64,000 nt of DNA from CAWEWH01 sp963812775 (GCA_963812775.1 CAWEWH010000002.1:1-64000), one strand, 5' to 3'; shown: positions 38,450-48,283, counted from the stretch's first letter. Program-made: numbers and translations. Notes: generated by a model not told the origin, from the letters alone.

Positions 38450-39202
38450 TCAATGCATGACCGTGCCGCCGTCGACCGAGATGGTCTGTCCGGTGACGAA
38501 GCGGCTCGCGTCCGACAAGAGCCACACGATGGTGCCGACGAGGTCGGACGGCTCGAGGTTGCTGGCGATCGCCTGACCCGCCTTGATGATCTCCAGCGCG
38601 CGCTGCGTTCTTTCGCCGAAGAATTCGTTCGTTCCTTCGGTCAAGACGGCCGAGGGCGCCACCGCATTGACGCGGACCCTGTCGCGGCCGAGCTCGCGCG
38701 CCAGGCCCTTTGTCAGCCCGATCACCGCGGCCTTCGAGGTCGTGTAGTGCAGGACGTAGGGCGAGCCGTAGGTGGCGGCGAGCGAGGCGATGTTGATGAT
38801 GCTGCCGCCGCCCGCCGCCCTGATGGCGGGAACCGCCGCCTTGCAGCAGTTCCAGATGCCCTTGACGTTGACCGCCATGGCAGCATCCCAGTCTTGCTCG
38901 GCGATCTGGTCGAAGCGTCCGCCCTTGAGCGCGCCATAGAGGGCGGCATTGTTGATGAGCCCATCGAGGCGGCCGAACTGCTTGGTGGCGAGATCGACGG
39001 CGGCCTTTGCCGAGGCCATGTCGGTCACGTCGAGACGTGTCGCGACGGCGCCGGCATTGGCAGCGAGGGCGATCGTCTCGCTGCAGTCCGCGACATCCGC
39101 CGCCACCACCTTGGCGCCGAGCCCGCTTAACGCCCGCACATATTCGCGGCCGATGCCGCGCGCCGCCCCGGTGACGATCACCACCCTGCCGTCGATGTCC
39201 AT
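38450..39202 (-). CDS. SDR-family oxidoreductase
   Basis: A classical SDR of 250 residues from the ATG at 39202, which has GGAGGGAG just upstream. It contains TGAARGIGREY near residue 11, AADVADC at strand two, INNAALYGAL near residue 85, Ser plus HYTTSKAAVIGLTKG for catalysis, and a FVTGQTISVDGGTVMH end. It converges with the RND pump gene (42-base gap) and is not in an obvious operon. The substrate is unknown; it resembles 3-oxoacyl-ACP reductase-like enzymes often found in catabolic regions. Confidence 0.85.
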   Translation of the reverse strand: MDIDGRVVIVTGAARGIGREYVRALSGLGAKVVAADVADCSETIALAANAGAVATRLDVTDMASAKAAVDLATKQFGRLDGLINNAALYGALKGGRFDQIAEQDWDAAMAVNVKGIWNCCKAAVPAIRAAGGGSIINIASLAATYGSPYVLHYTTSKAAVIGLTKGLARELGRDRVRVNAVAPSAVLTEGTNEFFGERTQRALEIIKAGQAIASNLEPSDLVGTIVWLLSDASRFVTGQTISVDGGTVMH

Positions 39203-39269
39203 GAAATGCTCCCTCCGTCCCACGCTCGGGGCGGATGTTTGCACGTCGGCGCGCGCAAGCCGAGCCCCA

Positions 39270-39953
39270 TCAAAGCAGCTTCAGCGCCTTGAGACTGGCG
39301 TGGCCGTTGCGGCCGACGATGATATGGTCGTGCACGGTGACGTTGAGCGGGCGCCCGGCGTCGGCGATCTCGCGCGTCATGCGCACGTCGGCGGCGGACG
39401 GGTTCGGATCGCCCGACGGGTGATTGTGCACGAGGATGACGGCGGTGGCCGATAGTTCGAGCGCCCGGCGCACCACCTCGCGCGGATAGGCCGGCGTGTG
39501 GTCGACGGTGCCGCGCTGCTGCACCTCGTCGGCAATCAGGCCGTTCTTCTTGTCGAGGAAGAGCACGCGGAATTGTTCGCGCTCGTCGAACGCCATGGCG
39601 GCCCGGCAATAGTCGAGGACCGCGTTCCACGACGACAGCAGCGGCCGCTCGGCGACGGCGCCCTTGGCGAGCCGCGTGGCCGCCGCCGCGACGATCTTGA
39701 GATGCAGGGCGGCGGCGTCGCCGACGCCGTCGATCTCCTGCAGGAGAGAAGGGGGCGCGGCCAGCACTTCCGCGAAGCTGCCGAAGCGCTTGATCAGCGC
39801 CTTGGCGATGGGCTTCACGTCCTTGCGTGGAATGGCCTGGAACAGCACGAGCTCGAGCAGCTCGTAGTCGGGAAGCGCGTCCGCGCCGCCCCGGGAAAAG
39901 CGCTCGCGCAGGCGGTCGCGGTGGCCGACAAAATGCGGCTCCTCGTCCGCCAC
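39270..39953 (-). CDS. radC: RadC/JAB-domain protein
   Basis: A 227-residue RadC protein. The helix-hairpin-helix-like N-terminal half has DYELLELVLFQAIPRKDVKP and GVGDAAALHLKIVAAA. The JAB/MPN metalloprotease-fold half carries ILVHNHPSGDPNPSAAD, the zinc motif. Despite its name, a repair role is doubtful; the family is linked to recombination and mobile DNA. It sits seven bases downstream of the methionine aminopeptidase gene, a pairing conserved in Rhizobiales. Confidence 0.9.
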   Translation of the reverse strand: MADEEPHFVGHRDRLRERFSRGGADALPDYELLELVLFQAIPRKDVKPIAKALIKRFGSFAEVLAAPPSLLQEIDGVGDAAALHLKIVAAAATRLAKGAVAERPLLSSWNAVLDYCRAAMAFDEREQFRVLFLDKKNGLIADEVQQRGTVDHTPAYPREVVRRALELSATAVILVHNHPSGDPNPSAADVRMTREIADAGRPLNVTVHDHIIVGRNGHASLKALKLL

Positions 39954-39960
39954 CGAGCCC

Positions 39961-40791
39961 TCAGGCTGCTCTGATGAGCGGCGGCTTGTCGAGGTTCCTT
40001 GGCGAGGCGGTGAAGATCTCGACGCCGGTCTCGGTCACCCCGACCGTGTGCTCGAACTGGGCCGACAGCGAGCGGTCGCGGGTCACCGCCGTCCAGCCGT
40101 CCGACAGCACCTTCACCTGCGGGCGGCCGAGATTGATCATCGGCTCAACGGTGAAGAACATGCCCGGCTTCAGCACCGGGCCTTCGCCGCTGCGGCCGAA
40201 ATGCAGCACGGCCGGCGCGTCGTGGAAGAGGCGCCCCAGGCCATGGCCGCAAAAGTCGCGCACCACCGAGCAGCGCTCGGCTTCGGCATATTGCTGGATG
40301 GCGGCGCCGATGTCGCCCGTGGTGGCGCCCGGCCTGATGGCGCCGACGCCGCGCATCAGCGCCTCGTAGGTCACATCGACCAGCCGGGCGGCGCGGCGCG
40401 GCACCTCGCCGACGCAATACATGCGGCTGGAATTGCCGTGCCAGCCGTCGACGATCAGGGTCACGTCGATATTGACGATGTCGCCTTCGCGCAGCGGCTT
40501 GTCGCTCGGCATGCCGTGGCAGACGATGTGGTTGACCGAGGTGCAGCAGGCATAGGCGTAGCCGCGATACATCAAGGTCGCCGGGAAGGCGCCGTGGTCG
40601 AGGGCGAATTCCCGCACCAGCCGATCGACCATCTCGGTCGTGGCGCCCGGCTCGATGTGCTCGACCAGCATGTCGAGGCACTCGGCGGTCAGCCGCCCGG
40701 CGCGGCGCATGCCGCCGAAGTCCTCCGGCCGGTGCAGCTTGATCTCTTCGGTGCGGCGGCGTTCCGCGGTCGTGGCGTCGATGTGGGTCAT
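39961..40791 (-). CDS. map: Type I methionine aminopeptidase
   Basis: A 276-residue protein that should remove N-terminal Met from new proteins. Metal-ligand blocks are DIVNIDVTLIVDGWHGNSSR near residue 110, FCGHGLGRLFHD near 185, FFTVEPMINLG near 218 and SAQFEHTVGV near 250. In the usual enzyme the second Asp ligand lies in HGDTS or HGDSS; here the codon is AAT, giving HGNSS, so one of five ligands is altered. This could be a single-base sequencing error (GAT to AAT). The N-terminal extension of about 20 residues is normal for this order. Confidence 0.87.
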   Translation of the reverse strand: MTHIDATTAERRRTEEIKLHRPEDFGGMRRAGRLTAECLDMLVEHIEPGATTEMVDRLVREFALDHGAFPATLMYRGYAYACCTSVNHIVCHGMPSDKPLREGDIVNIDVTLIVDGWHGNSSRMYCVGEVPRRAARLVDVTYEALMRGVGAIRPGATTGDIGAAIQQYAEAERCSVVRDFCGHGLGRLFHDAPAVLHFGRSGEGPVLKPGMFFTVEPMINLGRPQVKVLSDGWTAVTRDRSLSAQFEHTVGVTETGVEIFTASPRNLDKPPLIRAA

Positions 40792-40877
40792 CGGCCCAAT
40801 TTAGGCATGAGGTCGGCTTAAGCAAGAGTGAAGAACGGACAATGGAGACACGCCACAGGACGGACGGGGGAAAACGA

Positions 40878-40920
40878 CCCTTTCTGTCCTCTGTTGTCTG
40901 TCCTCCGTCATCCGTATAAG
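40878..40920. repeat. Pyrimidine-rich low-complexity stretch
   Basis: Repeated TCTGTCCTC, TTGTCTGTCCTCC and GTCATCCGT units between the divergent map and FkbM genes, with a loose inverted counterpart (ACGGACAATGGAGACA region) at 40837-40870. Similar stretches occur between genes in related genomes. A role as a promoter spacer or hairpin is possible but not shown. Confidence 0.35.
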
Positions 40921-40946
40921 GAGGCCCTAAATCCCGACGTCCGGTC

Positions 40947-41780
40947 ATGAGCGACGGCACCGAGACCGAACCCTTCGGCACGTATGCGCCCGGCGCCCCG
41001 CTCCGGGCGCTGCTCGCCGTGACGCGGGCGCTCCCGGAGACGTGGCTCGGGCGCCGCGTGGCATTGGCGCTACGCCAGTTCGTCATCCGGGCGCTGCGCG
41101 GGCGGCCCGTTGACGTGGAAGTGCTCGGCGCCCGCATGCGGCTCCACCCCTATCGCAACATCTGCGAGAAGAAGGTGCTGTTCACGCCACAGTATTTCGA
41201 GGCCGAGGAGCTCGACATCCTGGCGAGCCACGTCCACGAGGGCTTCGTCTTCATCGATGTGGGCGCCAATGTCGGGGCCTATTCGCTCTACGCGGCCGGC
41301 AAGGCCGGGCGGGGTGCGCGCATCCTCGCGGTCGAGCCGCAGCCCGACGTGTTCGAGCGCCTCGTCTACAACATCCGGCTCAATGCAAGCGGCTCCATCA
41401 AGGCAGTGGCCTGCGCGCTGGCCGACCGGCCGGGCGAGTTGACCCTGTTCCTCGATGCCAAGAATTCCGGGGAGTCGAGCGTCAAGATCGTGGGCTCCGG
41501 CGCGCAGCGGGTCGTCAAGGTGCCGGCCAAGACCCTGCTCGAGGTGGTGCGGGAGGAGGGCTACACGGCGATCGACGCGATCAAGCTCGACGTTGAAGGC
41601 GCCGAGGACATCATCCTCGATCCCTACCTGCGCGATGCGCCGGCGGCCCTTCACCCGAAGCTGCTCATCATCGAGGACGGCTCGGATCGCTGGCAGATCG
41701 ACCTGCCGAAGCTCGTGGAGGCGCGGGGCTATCGCCTGCGTGCCAAGACGCGTCTGAATTTCGTCTACGAGAAGCTTTGA
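40947..41780 (+). CDS. FkbM-family methyltransferase
   Basis: A 277-residue protein with an FkbM-type methyltransferase domain. It has FIDVGANVGAYSLYAAGKAG near residue 105 (motif I), ILAVEPQPDVFERLVYNIRL near 127 and IDAIKLDVEGAEDIIL near 208. FkbM enzymes O-methylate sugars, polyketides or glycans; the target here is unknown. It interrupts the conserved map-sfsA neighbourhood together with the fasciclin gene, suggesting local insertion. Its stop codon lies inside the outer arm of the terminator serving the opposite gene. Confidence 0.82.
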   Translation: MSDGTETEPFGTYAPGAPLRALLAVTRALPETWLGRRVALALRQFVIRALRGRPVDVEVLGARMRLHPYRNICEKKVLFTPQYFEAEELDILASHVHEGFVFIDVGANVGAYSLYAAGKAGRGARILAVEPQPDVFERLVYNIRLNASGSIKAVACALADRPGELTLFLDAKNSGESSVKIVGSGAQRVVKVPAKTLLEVVREEGYTAIDAIKLDVEGAEDIILDPYLRDAPAALHPKLLIIEDGSDRWQIDLPKLVEARGYRLRAKTRLNFVYEKL

Positions 41781-41829
41781 ACTCCAGAAAAAAGACGGCC
41801 GGCACGAGGCCGGCCGCTGGAGTTCAGAT
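41778..41829 (-). terminator. Intrinsic terminator of the fasciclin gene
   Basis: Read on the minus strand, a seven-base-pair stem (GGCCGGC with GCCGGCC around CTCGT) is followed by GTCTTTTTT, a classic intrinsic terminator about 25 bases after the fasciclin stop. An outer inverted repeat GAACTCCAG / CTGGAGTTC brackets the whole structure. The left arm overlaps the stop codon of the convergent FkbM gene, so the structure may also affect that transcript. Confidence 0.8.
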
Positions 41830-41850
41830 CGTTCCGAGACGAGACGCCGA

Positions 41851-42429
41851 TCAGCTCGGCAGAAGAACGCCGTCGACCACGTGGATGACGCCGTTCGACT
41901 GGAAGACGTTGGAGATGGTGACCGTCGAGCGGCCGCCCTTGCTGTCGATGACGGCGATCTTGTTGGAGCCGGCCTTGCGGATGGTCAGTGTGCCGCCCGC
42001 AGCGGTCTTGAGCGTGGCCTGGCCGCCGCCGGCCTTGATCTGGTCCATCAGGTCGCTGGCGCTGAGCCGACCAGGCACGACGTGATAGGTGAGGATGCCG
42101 GTGAGCGTCTGCTTGTTCTCCGGCTTCACCAGGGTCTCGACCGTGCCCTTGGGCAGCTTGCCGAAGGCGGTGTTGGTCGGCGCAAAGACGGTGAAGGGGC
42201 CCGGGCTCTGCAGCGTATCGACGAGGCCGGCGGCCTTCACGGCGGCGACGAGCGTGGTGTGGTCCTTCGAGTTCACTGCGTTCTGCACGATGTTCTTCGA
42301 CGGGAACATGGGGGCGCCGCCCACCATCACCGTCTTTTCCTTGGCCATCATCTGAGCAGATGCCGGGCCGCTCATGATCAAGGCAAGCGCCGTCGCGGCG
42401 GCAAATGCCGTCGTGGTGAAACGAAACAT
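41851..42429 (-). CDS. Secreted fasciclin-domain (FAS1) protein
   Basis: A 192-residue protein with a signal peptide (about 1-26, ALIMSGPASA) and one FAS1 domain. It contains DHTTLVAAVKAAGLVDTLQS, PGPFTVFAPTNTAFGKLPKG, GILTYHVVPGRLSASDL and a SNGVIHVVDGVLLPS end. FAS1 domains mediate adhesion or ligand binding at the cell surface. The protein has no lipobox and is probably periplasmic or secreted. It is monocistronic, with an intrinsic terminator directly downstream. Confidence 0.9.
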   Translation of the reverse strand: MFRFTTTAFAAATALALIMSGPASAQMMAKEKTVMVGGAPMFPSKNIVQNAVNSKDHTTLVAAVKAAGLVDTLQSPGPFTVFAPTNTAFGKLPKGTVETLVKPENKQTLTGILTYHVVPGRLSASDLMDQIKAGGGQATLKTAAGGTLTIRKAGSNKIAVIDSKGGRSTVTISNVFQSNGVIHVVDGVLLPS

Positions 42430-42519
42430 TGAAAGTCTCCCTGTTGGTCCCGCGCTGCGGACGAATGTCCGATTGCACAGCCGATACGGGCGGGCGGCGG
42501 CGGCGGTTTTAACCCCCGG

Positions 42520-43281
42520 CTAACATTTTCGTGAACGGGCGCGCCGGCCGGCAACCGACGGCGCAAGGCGCGGCGCCACATAGGGAATCTGCCGCGAGAT
42601 GACGATCTCGTCGGGCGTCACGCGGCAGGTTGCGACCATGATCTCGACCCCGCGGGCGGCGGCCTCGATGGCGGCTGCCGCATAGGCCGGGTCGAGGTCG
42701 GCGGCGAGCGTGAACGCCTCGGCCTGCATCTGCACCACGAACAGGTTCACGGCGCGGAAGCCTGCCGCAACCATGTCGCCGAGCTCGACGAGGTGCCGGG
42801 CCGATCGCGCCGCCGTGCAGTCCGGGAACTCGGCAAGGCCGCGGCGACGCATGAGATGGCAGTTCTTGACCTCGAGGTAGCAGGCCGGCCGGTCTTGGCC
42901 CTCGAGCAGGAAGTCGACGCGGCTCGCCTTTCCGTACTTCACCTCGCGGCGATGCACGTCATAGCCGGCAAGCTCCGGGATGGCGCCGGCGGCCAGCGCC
43001 TCGGCGGCGAGCCGGTTGGGGTTCATGGTGTTGATGCCGACGAGCTGGCAGACGCCGTCGTGCTCGGCCTCCACCATTTCCCACGAATAGGGCAGGGTGC
43101 GGCCAACCTTGTCCCAGCGCAACAGGTAGACGCGGCTGCCGGGGGCGTCGAGGCCCAGCATGGCGCCGGGATTGGCGCAGTGGGCCGTGACGCGGGCGCC
43201 GTCAAACAGCTCCACGTCGGCGAGGAAGCGCTTGTAGCGCCGAACGAGGCGGCCTTCGATCAGCGGGGCGGCAAAGCGCAT
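42520..43281 (-). CDS. sfsA: SfsA-family protein (DNA/RNA nuclease-like)
   Basis: A 253-residue SfsA protein with MRFAAPLIEGRLVRRYKRFL at the start, VTAHCANPGAMLGLDAPGSR (OB-fold part), then the nuclease-like SRVDFLLEG and CYLEVKNCHLMRRRGLAEFP with the D...E-x-K catalytic pattern. It ends VEIMVATCRVTPDEIVISRQ and IPYV. First described as sugar fermentation stimulation protein, it is now thought to bind or cut nucleic acid. It is divergent from the cinA-like gene; the pair is conserved in Rhizobiales. Confidence 0.9.
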   Translation of the reverse strand: MRFAAPLIEGRLVRRYKRFLADVELFDGARVTAHCANPGAMLGLDAPGSRVYLLRWDKVGRTLPYSWEMVEAEHDGVCQLVGINTMNPNRLAAEALAAGAIPELAGYDVHRREVKYGKASRVDFLLEGQDRPACYLEVKNCHLMRRRGLAEFPDCTAARSARHLVELGDMVAAGFRAVNLFVVQMQAEAFTLAADLDPAYAAAAIEAAARGVEIMVATCRVTPDEIVISRQIPYVAPRLAPSVAGRRARSRKC

Positions 43282-43369
43282 CGTTCCCCGTAGCGGCTGG
43301 CGCTTGGCCCTACAAGCACTTGAGAGCATGCGGCGGGCGCGCTACACGCCAGGGGCTGGAGGAAGGCGG

Positions 43370-44113
43370 ATGGCCGGAAGCGACGTCGTCACCGCGGGTC
43401 TCCTCGTCATCGGCGACGAGATCCTGTCGGGCCGTACCAAGGACAAGAACATCGGCTACATCGCCGAATACCTCACGGCCATCGGCATCGACCTCAAGGA
43501 AGTGCGCGTCGTGCCCGACGACGAGGACGAGATCGTCGCCGCCGTCAACGCGCTGCGCACGCGCTTCACCTACCTGTTCACCACCGGCGGCATCGGCCCG
43601 ACCCACGACGACATCACCGCCGACAGCGTCGCCAAGGCTTTCGGCGTCGGCGTCAAGGAGGATCAGCGCATCATCGACATGCTGCTGACGCGCTTCAAGC
43701 CGGAGGACTTGCACGAGGGCCGCCGGCGCATGGCGCGGGTGCCGCATGGCGCCGATCTCGTGCCCAACCCGGTGTCGAGGGTGCCGGGCTTCCGCATCGA
43801 GAACGTCATCGTCATGGCGGGCATTCCGGCCGTCATGCAGGGCATGCTCGACGGCGTCGCGCCGTCGCTGCAGACCGGCATCAAGATGCTGTCGGTGTCG
43901 ATCCGCGCCGATTCCCGCGAGGGTGACATCGCCATGCCGTTCGGGGCCGTCGCCAAGGCACACCCGGAAGTGATCATGGGCAGCTATCCGTTCTCCGACG
44001 AGCGCGGCCCCAACACGAACCTCGTGCTGCGCTCGCGCGATCCCGACAAGCTTGCCGCCGCCACGCAGGCGGTCGAGGACATGCTTCTCGTGGTGCGTGG
44101 CAAGGCGGCATAG
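43370..44113 (+). CDS. CinA-like molybdopterin-binding-domain protein
   Basis: A 247-residue protein consisting of a MoCF/CinA N-terminal-type domain: AGLLVIGDEILSGRTKDKNI, FTTGGIGPTHDDITADSVAK near residue 75, PNPVSRVPGFRIENVIVMAG and GIPAVMQGMLDGV. It lacks the deamidase domain of full-length CinA. Members may act as ADP-ribose or nucleotide pyrophosphatases, or have lost activity. The ATG at 43370 follows GGAGGAAGG. It lies nine bases upstream of a DUF1697 gene. Confidence 0.85.
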   Translation: MAGSDVVTAGLLVIGDEILSGRTKDKNIGYIAEYLTAIGIDLKEVRVVPDDEDEIVAAVNALRTRFTYLFTTGGIGPTHDDITADSVAKAFGVGVKEDQRIIDMLLTRFKPEDLHEGRRRMARVPHGADLVPNPVSRVPGFRIENVIVMAGIPAVMQGMLDGVAPSLQTGIKMLSVSIRADSREGDIAMPFGAVAKAHPEVIMGSYPFSDERGPNTNLVLRSRDPDKLAAATQAVEDMLLVVRGKAA

Positions 44114-44122
44114 GCCGGAGCC

Positions 44123-44659
44123 GTGCCCACCCTTGTGGCGCTGCTGCGCGGCGTCAATGTCGGCAACAATGCCCTGCCGATGCACCGGCTGCGCGACGCC
44201 TTCGCCGCCCTCGGCGCTCGGGACGTTGAGACCTACATCCAAAGCGGCAACGTGGTTTTCAAAGGCAAGGGAACCGCGGCCCATTGGCAACGGACGATCG
44301 AGGCGCGGCTGGCACGCGAAGCGCGCCTGCCGATCGCCTGTCGGGTGCTTCCGCGAGGCGAGTTCACGCGCATGATTTCCGCCAATCCCTTCGTCGGCGA
44401 CCGATCCGTCGATGCGTCCAAACTGCACGTGACGTTGCTGGCGAAGGCGGCGGTAGGAACCGCGCAGGCGTCTCTCAACGCCCTGAGGCGCGCCGGCGAG
44501 CGCGTAGAAGTCGTTGGCAAGAACGTCTATCTGTACTGCCCGCATGGATACGGCACGTCGACGCTGACCAACGGTGCCGTCGAGAAGGCAGCCGGCAGCA
44601 AGGCAACGACGCGCAACTGGCGCACGATCCTGAAACTTGCGGAAATGACGGCCGGGTAG
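44123..44659 (+). CDS. DUF1697 protein
   Basis: A 178-residue protein of the DUF1697 family with VALLRGVNVGNNALPMHRLR at the N-terminus, VETYIQSGNVVFKG near residue 37, and VYLYCPHGYGTSTLTNGAVE and TTRNWRTILKLAEM at the end. The function is unknown although the family is widespread. A GTG at 44123 is the only sensible start and follows the cinA-like stop by nine bases with GCCGGAGCC upstream, suggesting co-transcription. It converges with the TrhA gene four bases after its stop. Confidence 0.88.
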   Translation: MPTLVALLRGVNVGNNALPMHRLRDAFAALGARDVETYIQSGNVVFKGKGTAAHWQRTIEARLAREARLPIACRVLPRGEFTRMISANPFVGDRSVDASKLHVTLLAKAAVGTAQASLNALRRAGERVEVVGKNVYLYCPHGYGTSTLTNGAVEKAAGSKATTRNWRTILKLAEMTAG

Positions 44660-44663
44660 CGCC

Positions 44664-45339
44664 TCAAGCCTGCAGCGGCCGCGTCAGAACCAGGCAGTCG
44701 ATCACCGCGCCGTAGTGGCAGACAGCGGCCGCCAGCACGAAGCCGTGCCAGATGGCGTTCTGGAAGCACAGATTGCGCCGCATGAAAGACGACGCCCAGC
44801 GTGTAGAGGAGGCCGCCTGCTGCGAGGAGCCACAGCGTCGTCGTTGGCAACGCTTTGATGACCGCCTCGTAGAGCATCACACCGCTCCAGCCGAGCAGCA
44901 GGTAGAGGCCGACGGCGACGCGGTCGAAGCGGCCGGGAAGCAGAAGCTTCACGGCCATGCCCACGGCCGCCGTGACCCAGATGCCGGTCATCAGCCCCGC
45001 CGACGCAAAGCCCATCTTCATCTGGGTGAGGAAGGGCGTGTAGGTCCCGGCGATGAAGGCGTAGATGGCCGAGTGGTCGAAACGGCGCAGCAGCCATTTC
45101 ATGCGCGTCACCGGCCAGACGTTGTAGGCGGCGGAAGCGCCGAGGGCTGCGAGCAGGGAGACGGCATACACGATGGCCGCGGCATACTCGGCCGCGCCGG
45201 TGCGCCCATAGGCGAGTGACGCAAGCAGCGCGGCGCCGCCGACCGCGAAGATGACGCCAAGCGCATGGATCACCGCGTCGGCGATCTTCTCGGCGCCGTC
45301 ATAGTCCCAAGCGGTGTAGCGCTCTCGCGGCTCGCCCAT
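44664..45339 (-). CDS. TrhA / hemolysin III-family membrane protein (one frameshift)
   Basis: A seven-helix membrane protein of about 224 residues related to PAQR receptors. It contains EKIADAVIHALGVIFAVGGA, RRFDHSAIYAFIAGTYTPF (with the conserved Asp and His) and GWSGVMLYEAVIKALP. Near 44782 one base change moves the frame. The true end reads RRNLCFQNAIWHGFVLAAAV with the conserved His in IWHGFV, then CHYGAVIDCLVLTRPLQA, stopping at 44664. Bacterial members are linked to membrane-energetics or lipid homeostasis; haemolysis is not established for most. Confidence 0.82.
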
Positions 45340-45513
45340 CGTCCTCTGGTCACTCTACTTCGCGCGTCGTCTATCCGCAGGCCGCGCACACTTTAGCGCT
45401 GGCAAGGCGCGTGTCGCCCCCCTCATTGACGCAGCAATTGCTCAACAAGTCTTCAACGGAAGACGGATCGATTTGATGTGACGCGCGCATGGCGCCAGGC
45501 ATGATCACGCGTC

Positions 45514-45530
45514 TGTAACGTTCGGTTACA
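45514..45530. promoter_or_regulatory. Candidate operator palindrome
   Basis: A perfect inverted repeat TGTAAC-GTTCG-GTTACA, of the size and base pattern bound by TetR-type repressors. It lies in the 222-base gap between the TrhA gene start and the antiporter stop, about 175 bases upstream of the TrhA start. No TetR gene is next to it, so this is only a candidate. The rest of the gap shows nothing recognisable. Confidence 0.3.
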
Positions 45531-45561
45531 TGACGCTCATTCGCCTTGCTTTATTTCCGCG

Positions 45562-47352
45562 CTAGAGCCGCCGCGTCGCGGTCTCGGCGCGCGGCTTTTC
45601 GTCGGTGTCGCCGCGGGCGGGGCGCAGGATGGCGCGGAACTCGTCACGCTTCTCGTGGATCGAGGCGATGACCAGGCCCATCGGCACACCGATGTCGATG
45701 AGCACGGCCTCGGAGAGCTGCAGGCTTGCCTCGATGGTTTCGGGCACGGCGTCGGTGACGCCGAGACGGTAAAGCTTGGCGGCGTGGTGGGCGTCGCGGG
45801 CACGCGCCACGATGGTGAGGTCGGGCCGCTCGGCCCGGCCGGCCGCCACCACCTCCTCGATGGCCTTGGGGGCGTCCATGGTGACGACGAGCGCGCTTGC
45901 CCGCGCAATGCCGCAGCGGCGCAGGAATTCGGGCCGCGACGCATCGCCGAAATAGATGCGCTTTCCCGCCTTGCGCTCGCGGGCGACGAGGGCGGCATCG
46001 CTGTCGATGGACAGATACGGGATCTTGTGACGGGCGAGCATCTCGCCGATGAGGCGGCCGACGCGGCCGTAGCCGACGACGAAGACGCGGCTCACCGCTT
46101 CGGCGCCCTCCTCGAGGGGCACGAGGGCTTCGGGCGGCGTTTCGCCCGCCGCGGCCGGGGGCGCCTGCGCCAGGATGCGCGCCAAGACCGGGATGAGCAC
46201 CATCGACAGGGTCACCGCCAAGGTGAGCTTGGTGACGACGTCAGCCGGAATGAGCTTGGTGGTGAGCGCCGCACCCAGGAGCACGAAGGCAAACTCGCCG
46301 CCCGGCGAAAGGATGAAGGCGACCTGTCGCGCCACCAGTGGCGGCATGCGCATCGCCATGGCGGCCGCGAAGATGATGGCCGCCTTGATGAGAAAGAGCC
46401 CGACCGTGATGCCGAGGATCACCGCCGGCTCCGCCACCACCCTTGAAACGTCGAGGCTGGCGCCGACCGAGACGAAGAACAGGCCGAGCAGCAGGCCCTG
46501 GAACGGCTCAATGGTGACCTCGACCTGGCGGCGATACTCGGTCTCGGCCAACAGCATGCCGGCGATGAAGGCGCCGAGCGCCATGGACTGGCCGCTGGCC
46601 GCCATGACGGCACCGGTGCCGATGATGACGAGCAGGCAAGCGGCCATGAACAACTCGGTGCTGTTGGTCTGCGCGACAAGTCGAAAGAGCGGCCGCAGCA
46701 GGAGCCGGCCGAGCAGCACGACGGCGCCCACCGCCGCAATGGCCGGCACAAGCGGCCAAAGGCCCCACAGCACCGAGGCGGCGTCGCCTCTGGTGGCCAG
46801 GGCCGAAACCAGGATCAGCAGTGGCGCGACGGCGAGGTCCTGAAATAGGAGCACCGCAAAGCTCGTGCGGCCGGCCGAGCTGTTGAGCCGGCGGTATTCG
46901 GCGAGCACCGGCAGCACGATGGCGGTACTCGACATGGCAAGGGCGCCGCCGATGACCAGTGCGGCGGCCGCCCCCTGGCCGAGCATGAGCGCGACAGCAC
47001 CCAAGGCGGCGGCCGAGGCGACCACCTGGAGCGCGCCGAAGCCGAAGACCAGCCGGCGCATGCGCACCAGGCGGTCCCAGGTCAGCTCGAGGCCGATCAT
47101 GAATAGCAGGAAAACGACGCCGAGCTCGGCAATGGGGCCGATGCGCTCCGGGTCGCTGATGGTGAGGTGGCGAAGCCACGGCACGTCCTTGGCCACCTGG
47201 CCGAGGCCGAAGGGGCCGAGCGCCGTGCCGGCCGCGATGAAGCCGAGGACGGGACTGATGCGAAGCCGCCGGAACAGCGGAACGATGACCCCTGCCGTGC
47301 CGAGGAACAGCAGCACCTCCCTGTAGGTATCCGTTTCGATGGGTGCGGCCAC
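45562..47352 (-). CDS. CPA2-family (KefB/KefC-like) cation:proton antiporter with RCK domain
   Basis: A 596-residue inner-membrane transporter. About 390 residues form the multi-helix exchanger, including FLLFMIGLELTWDRLVRMRR, ALAMSSTAIVLPVLAEYRRL, the ion-binding region LLFQDLAVAPLL, and FILSPGGEFAFVLLGAAL. A C-terminal RCK/TrkA-N Rossmann domain follows (VFVVGYGRVGRLIGEMLARH near residue 425). It exchanges K+ or Na+ for H+, with nucleotide or thiol ligands gating via the RCK domain. The divergent ABC exporter starts 155 bases away. Confidence 0.9.
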   Translation of the reverse strand: MAAPIETDTYREVLLFLGTAGVIVPLFRRLRISPVLGFIAAGTALGPFGLGQVAKDVPWLRHLTISDPERIGPIAELGVVFLLFMIGLELTWDRLVRMRRLVFGFGALQVVASAAALGAVALMLGQGAAAALVIGGALAMSSTAIVLPVLAEYRRLNSSAGRTSFAVLLFQDLAVAPLLILVSALATRGDAASVLWGLWPLVPAIAAVGAVVLLGRLLLRPLFRLVAQTNSTELFMAACLLVIIGTGAVMAASGQSMALGAFIAGMLLAETEYRRQVEVTIEPFQGLLLGLFFVSVGASLDVSRVVAEPAVILGITVGLFLIKAAIIFAAAMAMRMPPLVARQVAFILSPGGEFAFVLLGAALTTKLIPADVVTKLTLAVTLSMVLIPVLARILAQAPPAAAGETPPEALVPLEEGAEAVSRVFVVGYGRVGRLIGEMLARHKIPYLSIDSDAALVARERKAGKRIYFGDASRPEFLRRCGIARASALVVTMDAPKAIEEVVAAGRAERPDLTIVARARDAHHAAKLYRLGVTDAVPETIEASLQLSEAVLIDIGVPMGLVIASIHEKRDEFRAILRPARGDTDEKPRAETATRRL

Positions 47353-47507
47353 CCGCGGTCCTCCTTGAATCGATGCGTTTGGCGCCGCCGGCGCCGTTAA
47401 TCATCCTGAATGGAACGGATTCTCCCTCATGTCGAGCCTTGTCGCCGCATGGTGAACAATCCCATGCGCCGCGTTCACACGGCCGAAACCTCTCGTCGCT
47501 TATTCAG

Positions 47508-48283
<776 letters not shown>

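Noticed and set aside
44664..45339. A haemolysin virulence factor
   Set aside because: The hemolysin III name is historical; the protein is a PAQR-like membrane protein and nothing here suggests toxin activity.
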